64,000 nucleotides of DNA from Gossypium raimondii (Eukaryota > Streptophyta > Magnoliopsida > Malvales > Malvaceae): the NCBI RefSeq assembly GCF_025698545.1, contig NC_068569.1, positions 3,720,001-3,784,000 on the forward strand, given 5' to 3'. The notes beneath the pieces were generated by a model. That model was given only the letters and a program-made list of their open reading frames with translations. It was not told the origin of the DNA and did no database searches. The number at the start of each line of letters is the position of its first letter. The stretch's first letter is position 1. This document shows positions 50,101-63,900 of this stretch, piece by piece. The position numbers were made by a program, and so were the translations under genes.

Positions 50101-50560
50101 TGATTTTTGTTTTATAAAATGTCTAAAGAAGCCTTCTTAAGCTGTTGGCTATAGTTATAATCTTAAAATTATATATTTGTCATTTACCAAAAGATATATA
50201 TATATTTGTCTGTTTGTTGGAAAAGAAAACATATATTATTGGTAGATGATTAATGGTTTTGGCAGTTTCCTTTTTTCTTTTTTTGGTTTAGAAGTACTGT
50301 ATCCAGTTTCGTGACAGTGGGCAACATTCAAAGGAAATACTAATGATGAAATTCATGGATTCCAATCACGAGTTGTATTGTTGTTAGATGAATAAGCATT
50401 TCGTTGACTGATTGCTTCCCAGCTGACTTCATGTTGCTAGCAGTCAATTTTTAGGTCTTTGGAAATTAACTATCCATCATAATAAACCTTTTGAAAGAAA
50501 TAAAGGAAAATTTGCATTCATAAACCACTTGGATTAATCAATTTTAATGGACCATGCGAA
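47200..50560. other. Intergenic region without supported gene
   Basis: AT-rich. A compact hairpin lies at 48795-48848, and a degenerate G/T-rich stretch (GGTTTGGGGTT/TTAGGGTTC-like words) at 49730-49890. Short overlapping frames around 48855-49346 occur on both strands and look like chance. Confidence 0.45.
48795..48848. other. Short inverted repeat (hairpin)
   Basis: CCTCCATCTGT and ACAGATGGAGG, extended by CAACACA and TGTGTTG beyond a four-base bulge, form a stem of about 19 pairs around an 11-base loop. AAGCTA and TAGCTT copies further out could extend it. It is too short and uneven to call a miRNA gene. Confidence 0.5.
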
Positions 50561-50614
50561 ACTCAGATTATGAATGAAAGAAAGCAATCATTCAATTATT
50601 TTGAGATTTTCTTT

Positions 50615-50938
50615 TATCTATTTTTTAGTTTTACTTTTGCGGGTGATTTTAGGGTTAATTGTGTCGTCGTCCTTTCTAGTGTGGTGGATATACTCCGTTC
50701 TTTTTCTGATTTATGCCCGCCGCTTTGGACCACGAGGCTGATTTTCTCATTGTATTAAGTGCTTGCAATTACTCCGAATATGTTGTGCTTGAATTGTGAC
50801 CAACATGTCATAATGTTCTGTTGATGCCGAGACTGAAGCCTTTGTTGTGTTAATGGAGCTTGTCCTTCAACACCTACAACGGGTGTATAGTCTTATTCGT
50901 TGAATGAATGAATTAATGAATCTCCCTTTAAAAAAAAT
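50615..50938 (+). mobile_element. 5'-truncated retroposon (LINE 3' end or retrocopy) with A-tail
   Basis: A block of about 320 bases with clearly higher GC than its flanks ends in an A-run (50930-50937). ATTTTGAGATTTTCTTT (17 bp) is repeated directly at 50598-50614 and 50939-50955. A-tail plus a long, variable-length duplication is the hallmark of LINE-type integration. I recognise no protein in it. It may be the 3' UTR of a LINE or of a retrocopied host mRNA. Confidence 0.75.
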
Positions 50939-50959
50939 ATTTTGAGATTTTCTTTAAGT

Positions 50960-53900
50960 TGTACTCTATCCTATTTAATTTAAAATCAAATTATGAAATT
51001 ATTTAAAGATAATAAATTTTATTATTTTTGAAAGTATGATTTTTTTTTTAAGTCTCGTTAATTCATGACACAATTTCAATTAAGCCAATTGAGTTTTTAA
51101 TTTTGGATTATTAATTGATATCTAAGAAATATATATATATTCTAAATTTAAAGAATTAGTCAACATATTAATTCTTCGCTCCAAGTTCGATTCAGGATTC
51201 CAATCTAACTTTTTTAATTCTTTTTTAAAGTTTGAGCGTTTTTAAATATTGTATTTAAAAGTCTTCATCCGAATGATGACTAGCGAATGATTTAAAATTT
51301 AATAATCTATCTTAAAAGTTGGTATAAATTAAAATAAATTATTTTTCATAATTGTATAAATATCAATATTATCAAAATTTAAAAACGAATAATTATTGAA
51401 ATTAGCTTTTTTGGAAAAGAAAGGGAAACATTTTTAACTAGTTTGGTGGGATTGTGATTGATATAATATACACTTGACCATTATAGTGAAAACAAAAACA
51501 AACGTAATGATTAAAATGTGATATTCTCGAAATTCAAGTTTTCCTTTTGTCGAAGAACAACGCCAGCTAAGAGATGTTTATTAGGTCATTGTCAAGCTTC
51601 GGAAACAGCCATTAAATTGGATTTAGTGAGATAATTATTAATGTATTTATTATCATCATTGACGCCTACTTTGCAAGACAAGAATCCCAATCAAAGAATT
51701 GTAGATTTGGTTCAGTTTAAAAAAATCCAGTTCATTCATGTATATTGTTGGTGCTACAATTACTGAAGAGTGGACCATTTTGATGTAGCGATGTAGCAAA
51801 ATTACAATAATTTATTTATCATTTTTATAACCAATCATGCTTAACTTATAATAAAGCCACAAACTTTGATTAGAATTCGATAAGGTAGTGTCTCATTTCA
51901 AATATATAGTTTTCCGGTTACATATTATTTAAAGATAAATACATATAACATGGCGAATCTAGATGAAGTGGTTTCGACTGAATAGTACTACTTGAAAATT
52001 TATTTGATGATTTAAACCGTGATAAATTGGAGATAATTGATGATGTGATTGATGCTCCTTAAAGATCAATTTTACGCGATAATTTTAAGATAATTCAAAG
52101 ATAATATATATGATAATTGTGTGAATAATTATTAACTAAACCTTTATTATCTCGTTTTGAGATAAGATTGTGATGTTTTGTGAATAGAAAGATTTTCCTG
52201 GGATTAAACAACGATGTGCACAATTTGATTTATTTGTGAGGAATGCTTTTATGCTCTTTTATTTTACTTTTGAGAAAATTTCTTTCATGGGAATGATTGT
52301 TTTTGTTGGTGAGAGTTCATACTAAGTGTATTTAGGTGAGTGTAATTATTCGAGGGTCAGGATAGATTGAGCTTAAATAATTGCTTCTACAATGAGATTA
52401 AGTGGTTGGAATTTCTTCTCTATCAAGACGTCGCAGATGTAGATTAAGTTCAAACTGCATAAATAACTTCATATGTGTAATATTTTATTCTTTTTGTGTT
52501 TACTTATCGGTATAACATTTGGTATATCACTCAGTGTATCCACATCTCTTGACACACCTAAGTATCAATTTCACATTTTCATATATATGTATATATATAA
52601 TGATTTCTTAAACATGCCTTGACCATAATCTTCTAATTTGATGGAAATGGTGAAGGGAAGTGGGGATGAAATTGCAATGAATAGAAATTTCTATAGTAAA
52701 TATGTAAAATGAGCTTTAATTAAGGTCAAGCACAATATAAGATGGAAAAATATTTTAGTTAAATGTGTTAGATTATGTGATGTAATCACAAAATTTTGCA
52801 TTAGGTGATGTAAGGTTAATGATTTACAAATTAAAGAAATTTATTAATTATAGTATTAAGTAGACTTTTGTCAATGATATTACAAATTTCACCAAGTAAT
52901 TATCTCGTTTTTTTTTAAATCTGGTTGAAAGTAAGCATTTTTTTGTTTTGTTTTATATACCGACGACATAATCCTTGTCAATAATATTATAAGCTTGTTG
53001 CATGAAACCAAGAACCTTCTAGTAAGAAATTTTGAAATGTTATACAACTTTTTATTAGGGTTAGATATATTACTGTCGCTCTCAGGAACCCTTAAATTAT
53101 TGTAAAGGGATTATATAAAAAATGTATTTAAGAAATTTGACACGTAGGATTGTTAACCATGTGACACCCATGTTTTTAGTAATTAATTTTAGTGAATATG
53201 TGACATATATATTATTTCTAGAAAAGAGAAAATTTCGTTCTTTTAATTATGTATATTGTAATCCGAAAGATCAAAACTAATATCAAAATCCACAGGTCTT
53301 ATGCTCAAAAGGAGTTGAAGTCGAGGATTGATATGTGTGATGCATGATTTACTTACTGTTTGTGTAGTGGGAAGAGAAGCAGGAACAAAGGCCCAAACGG
53401 GCCGGCCATATGGGATCCATCTTATGAGCCGTACACACCTCCCATCATCCCATCTCCATTCATTGCTTTAAATAAAGCTTGCACCAAAGGAGAGGAATGA
53501 AATAAAATAAAATGAGATTGAGATTTTTATTAAGGAATTTAGAATTTGAGAATTGGATAAAATTGAACTTTTTATTATTATTATAAGTTTATTGTATGAA
53601 TCCATTAAGTTAGATGATAATGGGAAGCATGCGGTGCATGTTGCGGGCTTATATGAATCATATATTATTTACTAGATGCATGCATGCATGTATGCATAAC
53701 AAGAAGACATTTCTACATTTCGACGTAGGAGAAAAGTGGCCCACATCTGATTCGATGGCGAGATGAAAACCATGTGCAAAAGTGTTTGATGCTAGCTTCT
53801 AAATATACATCTATTTATTACTAAGATTCCGGTTCATCAGTATACAAATAATGCCCCTTAATTAAAGTGTTTCCTGAATAAAAATAATAATTTTCAAAAT

Positions 53901-55500
53901 ATTTATCTTCGGCTTAAGGATCTGGTTTGACTTGACATTATATTTGTAAGTAGACATGCTTTAATTTTCGAATTTATTAAATTACATAATAATAATGTTT
54001 TGGTTGCATCTATTTGCAATGTTTTATAAATAAATAAAAATAATCAGGTTGTCTTATCGATCAGAATAAAAGACAAACATAATTTTAAAAAATCTGATTG
54101 ATCCTTTGATCATGGTTTCTGCTTTTTGGCACAATTAAAATAGAGGAAGAGATGCATATAGCAAGAAATTGTATAATTTTTTGAAGGAAAATGTTTTTTT
54201 TTTTTTTGTTGAGTGGTGAAGAAAAATGGAAATTGGAAATATAGGATAAATGGTCCATGCAATGCAAAGCAATATGTTACCAACAAATATATGTAACACA
54301 TGTTAATTAGGCTCCCAGCCTTGAATAGAAATTGAAAACGACCAATTAATTATTCCGCGGTCCCTTCTCTTTTTATCTCCTGCAAAAGCTGCTTTTCTTT
54401 CACCTAATCTTTTTGTCCGTTTGTAATTTTTTAAGCTATAATTGGGGGAAGGATCCGTTTAATTGTTCTTTTATATATATATATACAGTTGAATTTCTTT
54501 TCTTTATGACAGGCTATCTATCAAATCCAACTGAATTGTCAAACCAGCTCAACTTTTGCAGATGACACACAATGGGTTACATACAGTTATAGCCAGGTCG
54601 ACCCTTTTTCCTTTGTTTAAAAATGAATTGATTGGTCCCTTCATTTTCCTAAAGTGACACATAAGTTCCCTTCATTTTTGTTGAAGCATGTTTGCTCTAC
54701 TTGCAGCAAAAATGGGACTTTCTTTTAATAAATGTAATCTCCATGTACATGTAATTTATTGCTCATTTTTAAATGCACATGATGAGGTGGTCGAAAACAT
54801 TCTATTTGGAAGGAAATCATTTTGACAGCGATATTGCCGGTGTTTGATATGAAGCCAAGCACAACAACAGCAAAAAGCCAAACAAATAATAAATGCTTTA
54901 AAGGAAGCTGCATCTGATTGTTACTATCGATTATGGTAATAAATCACAATCTCCAAAGCCTTATGGAAAGTACAGGTCAAAAAACACACTCATATGCTAT
55001 GCAAAACACTTACCAGATAGAATCCATAGCTCCAGTTTTTTCCTTTTTATCTCTTTATAAATATATATATATATATTCAATCAAATACTCAAATTTCAGC
55101 TTCATCTGAATCTCTTTGTGTCTCACCCTAAAAACGAAAAAGTATGATGCCTAATTAGGGAAAAATGGTAATGTACAAGATGTACAAATATAATCTCAGG
55201 TCCCTCACACAATCCAATTACAAAAAACCGACCCGTGTTCTTAAACACTTTGAAATTCAACTTTCCTTCATATACGTCCCCAAGGCTTGCAATGGCAGCT
55301 GGCTTTGGTGTCATCTAGAAAAAGGAGACAAGGGTTCACTGAGACAACTCTCTTCCTTAATTTTGCTCATGTGCCTTTGGCTTTGGCTATGAATCAATCA
55401 ATATCCACTGCTGCATGTTCACGTGCAGACGCAGTATATTATGTAGTATATCTTCCATCTTCAACCAAAAAAACTCTCGCTCTCTGACGATTTTAATTCA
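50960..55500. other. AT-rich intergenic region
   Basis: No gene supported. A moderately GC-richer stretch at 52300-52590 may be an old repeat remnant (listed separately). Near 53390-53490 a GGGCCGGCC-containing segment stands out but shows no frame or terminal repeat. Confidence 0.45.
52300..52590 (+). mobile_element. Possible old LTR-retrotransposon terminal fragment (fossil)
   Basis: The segment contains a TCAAGACGTCGCAGATGTAG-like run followed by a T-rich TTTTATTCTTTTTGTG stretch and repeated GTATCA words. Word composition and order resemble the R/U5 part of plant Copia-type LTRs as I remember them. No second LTR, primer site or coding part is seen. If correct it is an isolated, decayed remnant. 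Confidence 0.25.
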
Positions 55501-55550
55501 AAAAACCCAAGAAAAATAAAGCTAAGGGAAAAATGAATCAACCACGGAGA

Positions 55551-57863
55551 TTATGATGATGAATCTGAGGAAGGTTGCTGCAAAAGTGAACGAGTGAAGG
55601 CCATACGGTGTTTTGCTTCATGTTTCCAACACCGTTCAATGTCTTCTGCAATCCTCCTAGCATCCATTGATGTACCAAGTAACCCACGTTTTGTGAACCC
55701 CACGGCGTATAGCCCACTTTCACCTTTCCACCCATTAGGGAATGGCCTTCGAGGGTACCCATCTTTCTCTGAGAACATCTCTCTTTCCTGTCAATATTTT
55801 CAATTTCCTCTTTTCTTTTAGCCTTTTTTTTTTTTTGGTAAAGGAAATAAAGATAAAAGGGCAAGTATATATATATATATAATATACCTTTAGCCAAGAG
55901 GGTACATTGCTTTTATAACCAGTTGCTAAGATGATTGCATCAAAGTTCTCAGTTTTGCCATTAACAAACTCCACGGCATGTCGTTTTAGGCGCTTAATGC
56001 TTGGACATACCTATAGTATAACAACATCTATAAGTTAAAGAATTTCGAAATTTAACAAAAAAATGGTATGGGAATTATTGGGAAACCATGTTTGTGGCAA
56101 AAAAGAAAAGCATGTGGGTACGATTGTGGAAACACAGTTCGTTAGTTGTCATCAATGAACGAAAAAAAAGGGCAGGTGTGATGTGATTTCAATGAGAAAA
56201 GGCAAAGTACCTTAATGTCTCCACTTTTGATATTGGCAAGCGTGCCAACATCTAAGACGGGGGTCTTTCCAGACAGATTCTTGAGTTCCAAGGGACCCAA
56301 TCGTGGCCGGTCCAATCCGATGCGAGCGGTGTCACCCAGCATCAACCACGTTACAATCAGCAATAAGCGATCGACGAACCGAATGGGTAGCCACTTGAGC
56401 AACCACATGGACAACCCGAAAGTTGATCGCCCCAGCATCTCTCGTGGAAGGACGTGCACCTTCAGTTCCATAAAACAAAAAAGCCAGGTTTTTTAGTGGA
56501 CTCAAAACTAAAAAAGCAAAAACATGAGTTGATATAGAATGGGTTAATTGCCTCCAGGCCATTCCTCCATAACTTTGGAGTTAGTTTTCTTTAGTCTTTT
56601 CCAGGGGGAAAAAAACTTAATCATAGGGACAAAAAAGAAAAAAAGGTGTAGATTCATGATGATTACGACAACACAAGATCTTAACGATGATGAGCATGCT
56701 TGAGAATCCCAAGAAAGTGAGAGATCAAAGATTTTATCTTCTCTTTAAATTTTGATTTATATAATTATGTTCAATATTTTTTTCCCTATCTATCCCAATT
56801 AAGATCTCTTTTTTGGACCCAAAAGAGATCTCTTTGTTCACCTGAAATTATTACTTAGTAACAGATTGGTTTGAAGCGACACAAATTATGGCAGTTGTGC
56901 CATTTGTGGTGAAACATAAGCAAAAAGATTGAAAAAACTTGTTCAATTAAAAACCATCTTTTATTCCTCACAAAACAAAGAGGGGGGTTCAGAAACCTTT
57001 TTTTTTTTTTTTGGTAGTGAACTTTACCATTAAAACAATGAAAAAGATAAAAGAAAAACCCTTTAGTGGATGTGATTTTGGGTTAAATATGTTTAGTGGG
57101 AAAGAGAAGAAATTTTATGTCGAAGAAAAGAGAGAGAGAGAGAGAGAGATGGTGAAGAAGTACTTACTGTATCTCTGACCACAAGTGAAGGCCTAGCATT
57201 ATGATTGCAAAGATCCAAACACACCTCCATTCCTGAATTCCCACACCCCACCACTAAAACCCTTTTTCCTCTGAACTCTTCTCCACTTTTATACAAACTT
57301 GTATGCCTTATGTCCCCACCAAACTCTCCCATTCCTTCCATCTCCGGCATCACAGCCTCCGCATTCTCTCCCGTCGCCACCACCAACCACCGGCACACGT
57401 ATTCCGTCCCTTTCCCATTTACTCCAACGCTTTTCACCCGCCAAAACCCCAGCGTCGCGTCGTACTCGGCTTGGGAAACCGTCTCATTGAACCGTGGTTT
57501 AATGTCGAACTCCCTTGCGTATGCTTCCAAGTAGTCCACGAATTGTTGCTTAATAGGGTAAGTAGGGAAATCAGTAGGGAACCCCATCAGAGGAAGTTCG
57601 CAGAACTGTTTAGGCAAGTGAAGGCGTAGACGATCGTAGGTCTTGAGTTGCCACAAAGATGCTATGCAGTTGGATCTCTCTAGGACTACACTTGGCACCC
57701 CTTTCTCTTTTAAGCAAGCTGCTGTGGCTAGACCCGAAGGCCCTGCACCAACGATAAGTGGCCCTGGAACACATATGCAACGCCACGACGCCGACGTATT
57801 CATCTTCTCTATGAATATGGGATCGTGAGCTTGTTTTCCTTGTATTTCTCTCAAGCAATCCAT
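55551..57863 (-). CDS. YUC: YUCCA flavin-containing monooxygenase (YUC2/YUC6 type), 4 exons, 434 aa
   Basis: Exons 57168-57863, 56211-56459, 55888-56010 and 55551-55787 join in frame to 434 codons plus TAA. YUC enzymes convert indole-3-pyruvate to indole-3-acetic acid with FAD and NADPH, the final committed step of auxin synthesis. Visible motifs: FAD-binding GAGPSG (residues 39-44), [19 protein letters not shown] (about 163-169), NADPH-binding GCGNSG (206-211), [17 protein letters not shown] after the first splice and [10 protein letters not shown] (about 343-352). The C-terminus carries the conserved [11 protein letters not shown] and AEDIERCWK. Length is slightly above Arabidopsis YUC2 and YUC6 (about 415 aa), mainly through a Ser-rich C-terminal extension. 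No missing catalytic motif. The clade call rests on the N-terminal [15 protein letters not shown] form and is tentative between YUC2 and YUC6. Confidence 0.95.
57124..57149. repeat. GA microsatellite in YUCCA intron 1
   Basis: A run of about ten AG units lies 20 bases inside the 5' end of intron 1 (56460-57167). Read on the transcribed strand it is a CT tract near the donor site. Confidence 0.85.
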
Positions 57864-57884
57864 GAACAGACCGCAATTTGAGAC

Positions 57885-57920
57885 TAATTTTTTTTATACC
57901 ACCACTATATATATATATCC
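57885..57920 (-). promoter_or_regulatory. Candidate TATA region of the YUCCA gene
   Basis: On the minus strand an alternating TATATATATATAG (about 57905-57917) is followed by GGTATAAAAAAAA (about 57885-57897), 25-55 bases before the ATG. If either box is used the 5' leader would be very short; an additional upstream start is possible. Seen by eye only. Confidence 0.35.
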
Positions 57921-57999
57921 TTTTTGTTAGCTATACGAAGCTAGCTACTACGCAACTAAATAGCTACCGCTAGCTAAAGTACGTTCAGGTTGAGGTTTT

Positions 58000-60900
58000 G
58001 ATGAGTTTCCAAAGGGAAGGAAAAGGAAAAGGAAACTAAAAAGGGCAAGAAATTGCTGTACTTCGAGGCTTAAGATAGAGGGAGAGACAGATGGTGATGT
58101 ACTGATATAATATATATATATAACTCTCTTCTATGTATATATTTCTTTGGAGAATGTTCTGTAAAGAATTCAACTCATATTCATATATGAGGTAAATTAA
58201 GTTTAAGAAGCAACTAAAAAAAAAGAGGAAAATTTAAAGTGGGGACAGTGGTTTTTTTTTTTTTTTCACAAAATAGACAGACAGACAGTATTGAAGTTTA
58301 GAGATGCTGGTAGGATAGAGTGTGTTCCGTGTATATAAATGGTAAAAAAAATGGAATTAACTCTTTTTTTTACAAAAAAACCCCTAAACTAATAATCCCA
58401 AAAATAGGATTATATGTTAAAATTATGATTAATGTAGAAAAGATGCTGGTAGGATTCTCACAGGATATTGAGTTTTGATTATGGTTGGCAATCATAGGAC
58501 CAAGTTGGAGCGTGGTGGGTTGTGAATAATAGCCAAGATGCCTCCACATCCAATGGTGTTGAAATTGGAGTATTACTATTGGGATATTTTTTGGATTCTA
58601 GGGGCCGATTCTGTAATCATGGGATTTTAGATTCAAGTGTTTTAGAACAACAAAAAAGCAGGATGGCATGTGCATTTGGTTCAGTTTTATGCATATGAGT
58701 TGCCTCCCATCAATGTTTGCAGCTTCAGTTTGACACAGACTAGTTTATGTTTCAATGTCGCGAACTTGATTTGGAATTTGAATTCAATACAGCAAAAATA
58801 TATATAATGTGAAGTGGGATTCGGCTTGTCATACGGCAATGGTGGTGATGATTAGAGTGAGAATGGCATGGCGGTTAGGGTGGGGATGGATCAGTGGCCA
58901 TTGTCACATTGGTGCATGACGGTCCCAACATTTAATATATGAAGTAATTTCGTGTTTGCAGGGAAGGCCCTACCAATGCCATTGCCAGTGCCCATGGCTT
59001 CCTGCTTATCTTATGATATTTCTTTTGCCCACAGCAACTTCAACAAACTGGATACTTAAAATATCATCACATCCCAATAAGGGATTCTTGCCTTTCATTT
59101 AATTCCATATCATATATATTTGATCAAGCTGAGATATTTTATATTTTTATTCGAAGTAACCGGTTTGATTTTACAGTTTTCGGTTTGATGGAACTAATTG
59201 CGGAATAAAAAGTTGTGGTCTAGTCCATAGCTGGTTGAGGTCGTGCCATTGTTTGGTTTAAATCATGTTCAGACCCAAGTTACACTCAGTTTGACCACCA
59301 AGTTTCATTTGGTTTTAGGCAACAGGAGTTATTTTTATAAAGCAGTAACCAATAAATAGTTATTCTATTGTTTTACCTAAAAATGATTTGTGATTTTCAG
59401 GGCACCATTTAAATTTATATCAACACTTTTTAAATATCAAATTTATTAATTACTGATTACATTTCAATTTAGAATTTCTTATTCTTTTATTTACTATGTT
59501 TCTATTATAAGAAAATACGAACCTATTTACAAAATATATTTTGAATATCCGAAAATAAAAATATTTTTAAAAGTCAAACAGAGCCTGAGTATTCTTTTTT
59601 TATTTAAATATTATAAAATATTCTTTAAAATGAATTTACAAATATATATAATTACTCATAAGAAAAGCCTAATTTATTGAAAATTAGAATAAACCTACAC
59701 ATGATTTGTACATATTGAAATTTGAACTCGAAATAATCTAAAAGAAAAGTAGCACGTGACATTTATGTGTACTTAATATCTTAATGACTCATTTGTTATT
59801 ATAAAATATTTTTAAATATTATAATTACAATAACATGGCAAAGTTCAAACAAGAAGCGTGATTAGCATAACTTGAACTTAAGTCGCATCTGAGAGGATGA
59901 ACACCCTCAACTATCAAACCATCTTCAAAAACTAAAATTTAATTATCTTGTTGAATTCGGACCGGACACTATACTAGTCTTGAACTTTGTTGCGTGATGA
60001 AATTCTAATCCAACTTACAAACCATAATTTATTGGTATTTAATTACAATAAAATAAATTGATTTTTGTATGAGTTTTACCATTAAGTGATAGTGCGTCAG
60101 CCGAAGAAGTCTCTAGCACATGCACACGAATGATATTTTTCAACATCTTTCAGATATTTTCAAATTTGTAAGTTTATTTTTGGATTTTTTTAGAATTGGA
60201 TACTTGATTTGGAATGATTTTCAATTTTTCACTAACATTAAATTAAATTTTATTTCAATTAGTCCTATTGTGCATCGATGCATTTCTTTAAACCATTATA
60301 ATTGCAATAAAAAATAATTTAGGTGAAAACTATTAATCAAATTATCAATTAATAAAACAATACCAAATTAAATAAACTCAGTATAATATTAGTTATAGGC
60401 TTAGTATATTATTGGATATTTCTGATTATTTTTTTCAATACCATATTTGTGTTTTTTTAATTTAATGTGAAATTTATATTTGGAAAAGTTATACATTTTG
60501 GTATCCATAGGTATCGGCAGTAATTTTTTGGTACTTAATTCGAGTTTTAATGTTGATTTTATGAAAATTAATTGCTAATATAAATTTATTTGAAATTTCA
60601 TGGTTTTGCTAATAGAATAAATTTAGTTTTATTGGATAAGAAATGTATAGCTTTTGCTAAATACAATTGCCACATCGGACCAAAAAAACTAGTTTTATTG
60701 GAACCGCATTAGATTGACCGAACGAAAACTGACTATTAAACCAATATGGACATAGAAGTTGAACTAGTCTTTGAGCGAACTGCTCAAAATTGGTAAAAAA
60801 CTAGAAATCAAGACAAAAACCTACAGTTGAACTAGTTTTTATAATTATTCTAATATTTTATTAATTTTTATGTTTTTTAGTTATTTATTTAGTTATTTTA

Positions 60901-63900
60901 GATCGATGGTTGAACCAATTGTATCGCTAACTAATGGTCTGATAGATTCAATTGCCAAGTTTGGTTATTAAAACTTTGAAGAAAACATAAATACCACATT
61001 AGAGAAAAGTGTCAAACTTAAGTGCCAAATATATATTAAGCATTAGTTATGAACTCACGCACAATAAATCATATATTGCCAACCCTCTTTATAATAGAGA
61101 CACCTATATGTAATGCCAACATCTGACGCACCTATAAAATTATCTAAGATTTAGATTTTTTTTTTTAAAAATTCAAATTAAAAACTATAATATATTAATA
61201 ACAATATTAATTAGTGAAATTTAGATTCGCTTTTAATAAAATTTAGAAATGTAATTTTATTTATTAAAATTTATTTTTAATGGTTATTATATTTTTGTAT
61301 ACAAAATTTAAATATTTTATTTAAATAATACATTAATTAAAATCTATTTTTATTTTACTTAGGAAAATAACTAGTTTTACTAAAATTTATGAAAAATATT
61401 GTTATAAAAATTATTTTAATAAAAATTTATGTATTCTTATTTTTTTTCTTATTATTTTCGATCATTTTATAACATAATAAAATATAAATAATCGGCTCAA
61501 CAACAAATTTGAACTTTAGAAGTCCAAAATCGCGTATTGGCATCAAATCCTAAATGCCAAAGGTAAATCATTCAACTTAAATAATTTTAGACAAAGAAAA
61601 TTATTAGAATAATTCCTTACAAGGTTTATATAATGAAATGCGAAAAGTACATAGTCCTTACCACATGATTATATTTTACATTTTAATCATGTTGTCTCAT
61701 CTAGTCAAATTCATCATTTGACTTCCGATGTATCATTTTTCTTTAAACTATCTGATAAACCATTATCCTTAGCTGTCACATTTTGCTAAGACTAAAAAAC
61801 ATTGTATTTTTCGTTCAACCATAAAAATATACAAAATTTTAAAAATAAAACAAAATCACGTCGTGCATTTAGAATTTAGTCTTATATTTTTATTTTATTT
61901 TGTTTTTGAATTTAAAAATTCAATTGTAATTGTTAATATCATTAAAGATTTTTATTAAATTCGTTAGAGTGATATTTTAATTTTTTAAATGCCGACAAGG
62001 TAACCATATAAAAAAAACCATTACAATACACGTGACTTTAAATTAAAACTACATCACCATTTTAATAAAAATAAGGCATTTAGGCGCTAATCAATGACCT
62101 TATAAAAGTTGAGGTAGCAATTCATGTCAAGAAGTTGAAGTATAAGAATTAAATCTTAAATTATAACTTGATCATTGTCATATCATCTATAAAAAAAATT
62201 ACAATGTCATGCCACTTTGCCACGTTCACAGTCTTTGTTTTTTTTGTCAAGACGTTTATGAATGTATAGTCGATAGCCTTTCAACCACAAATAACTTCTT
62301 TTTATTTATTCTTAGACACTAGTTAGCGTACAAATGATATGATAGTAAAAGAATAAGATGATTATCACATATAAGTATGTAAATCATTTGGACTAATTAA
62401 TGCTATTGTAAAAGTAAAGGCCCAAATTATGTAAATTTAAAAATATAAATATAAAATATCATATGTGAGCGTAGTAGAGAAATCGAAACTACAATTTTAC
62501 CATTATCTTATAATGACTAAAAATAGAGGAAAATTCATGTCATTAGTTAGTCCAAATAATTAACACGTTAACAATTTTGGTAGCTAACTTATTCCAACTT
62601 AACATATGGAAATACTTTTTTGTTAAATTAATATTTTGTTCAAAAAACACTCCAAAAATTTATCAGAATAATTAACAATATTAATTATTTAAAAAAATAT
62701 TATAAAAAAATAGGACCAAATATTATTGTTGAATTATTGTAGAAATTCAAGTATAAACATTAATTTTTAATTTTAGCCCTAGTAGAGGGCCAAAAGTGAT
62801 ATTAGACCAATTTTCTGTAAAATGCAAAAGACTGAACATGTGTCAAGTAGAGGAAGTAAAAGTCATAGTTGACCAATATTGTATAAAAAAAAAAAGGGAT
62901 AGAGACTGAACGCGTGTGAAGCAGGAAGGATATGCTTAGCCACTAAACAGTAATTACAATAAAGTATAACTGTCAAAGTAATAATTATAAAAAAATTATA
63001 TGTTGATTGGGATTTTAAAAATAAAAATTATCATACCTAATTCCCTTTATGTGATTTCTCTAAAACTCAACTTTTCATAAAAATTAGAGCCGAGGCGAAT
63101 ATAAAAGGTTTCTCTAAAATAAAAATTATTATTTAAGTTTTGTAAAAAATTAAATTAATAAAAATAAAATTATATATTGATTCTTTTAAAATTATAAAAT
63201 TTAATTTAATTATTTAAAATTATAAATATATAGACTAGTAAAAATTAAAATTTTATTCGTCCCTTAAAAGAATTTTCTGGTATCGGGAGATAATTAAAAT
63301 ATTCACCTCAATCAATAAACAGAAACAATTAACAAGAGTTAGTGTAAGTACAAAATTCTCAAAAAGAAGAAGAAATTAACCTTATGCCATATCCGTCTTA
63401 TCATGATCTTATCATGGTAGTAGTAAAAAAGCAAGAGATCTATATTATAAATAAATAAGTAGGGAACTGTTTTGATAGCCATGCATGGAGTGGATATATA
63501 GTAAAACTAGGCATTTAGGCAAAGGCTAAACAATAATAAAAAGTATAGGATGAGTCATGAGATGAAATTACAGTTGAATTATGAATAATAATAATAATAA
63601 TAATCAATCAAAAAGATTGCATCGAAGACCAGCAAATTCATCTAGCAAACTTGAGTCTTGTCACACTTCAATTCCCCAATCAATCGTTGATTCTCTGTTC
63701 TAAAAATAAAAAAGAACCCCTTCCAATACACCTAGCTAGCCTCATACATTGTCACCAATATTTTCTTTTTGTAAAAAAAAAAAAAGGTGATAAAAGAGTC
63801 CAGTTTTGACTTCCCATCCAATCAAAGTGAAGCAGGTAAATAGATACATGTGAAAATGAAGCAGTTCCAGTCAAACCTAATTACCGTTTGATCCCTCTCC

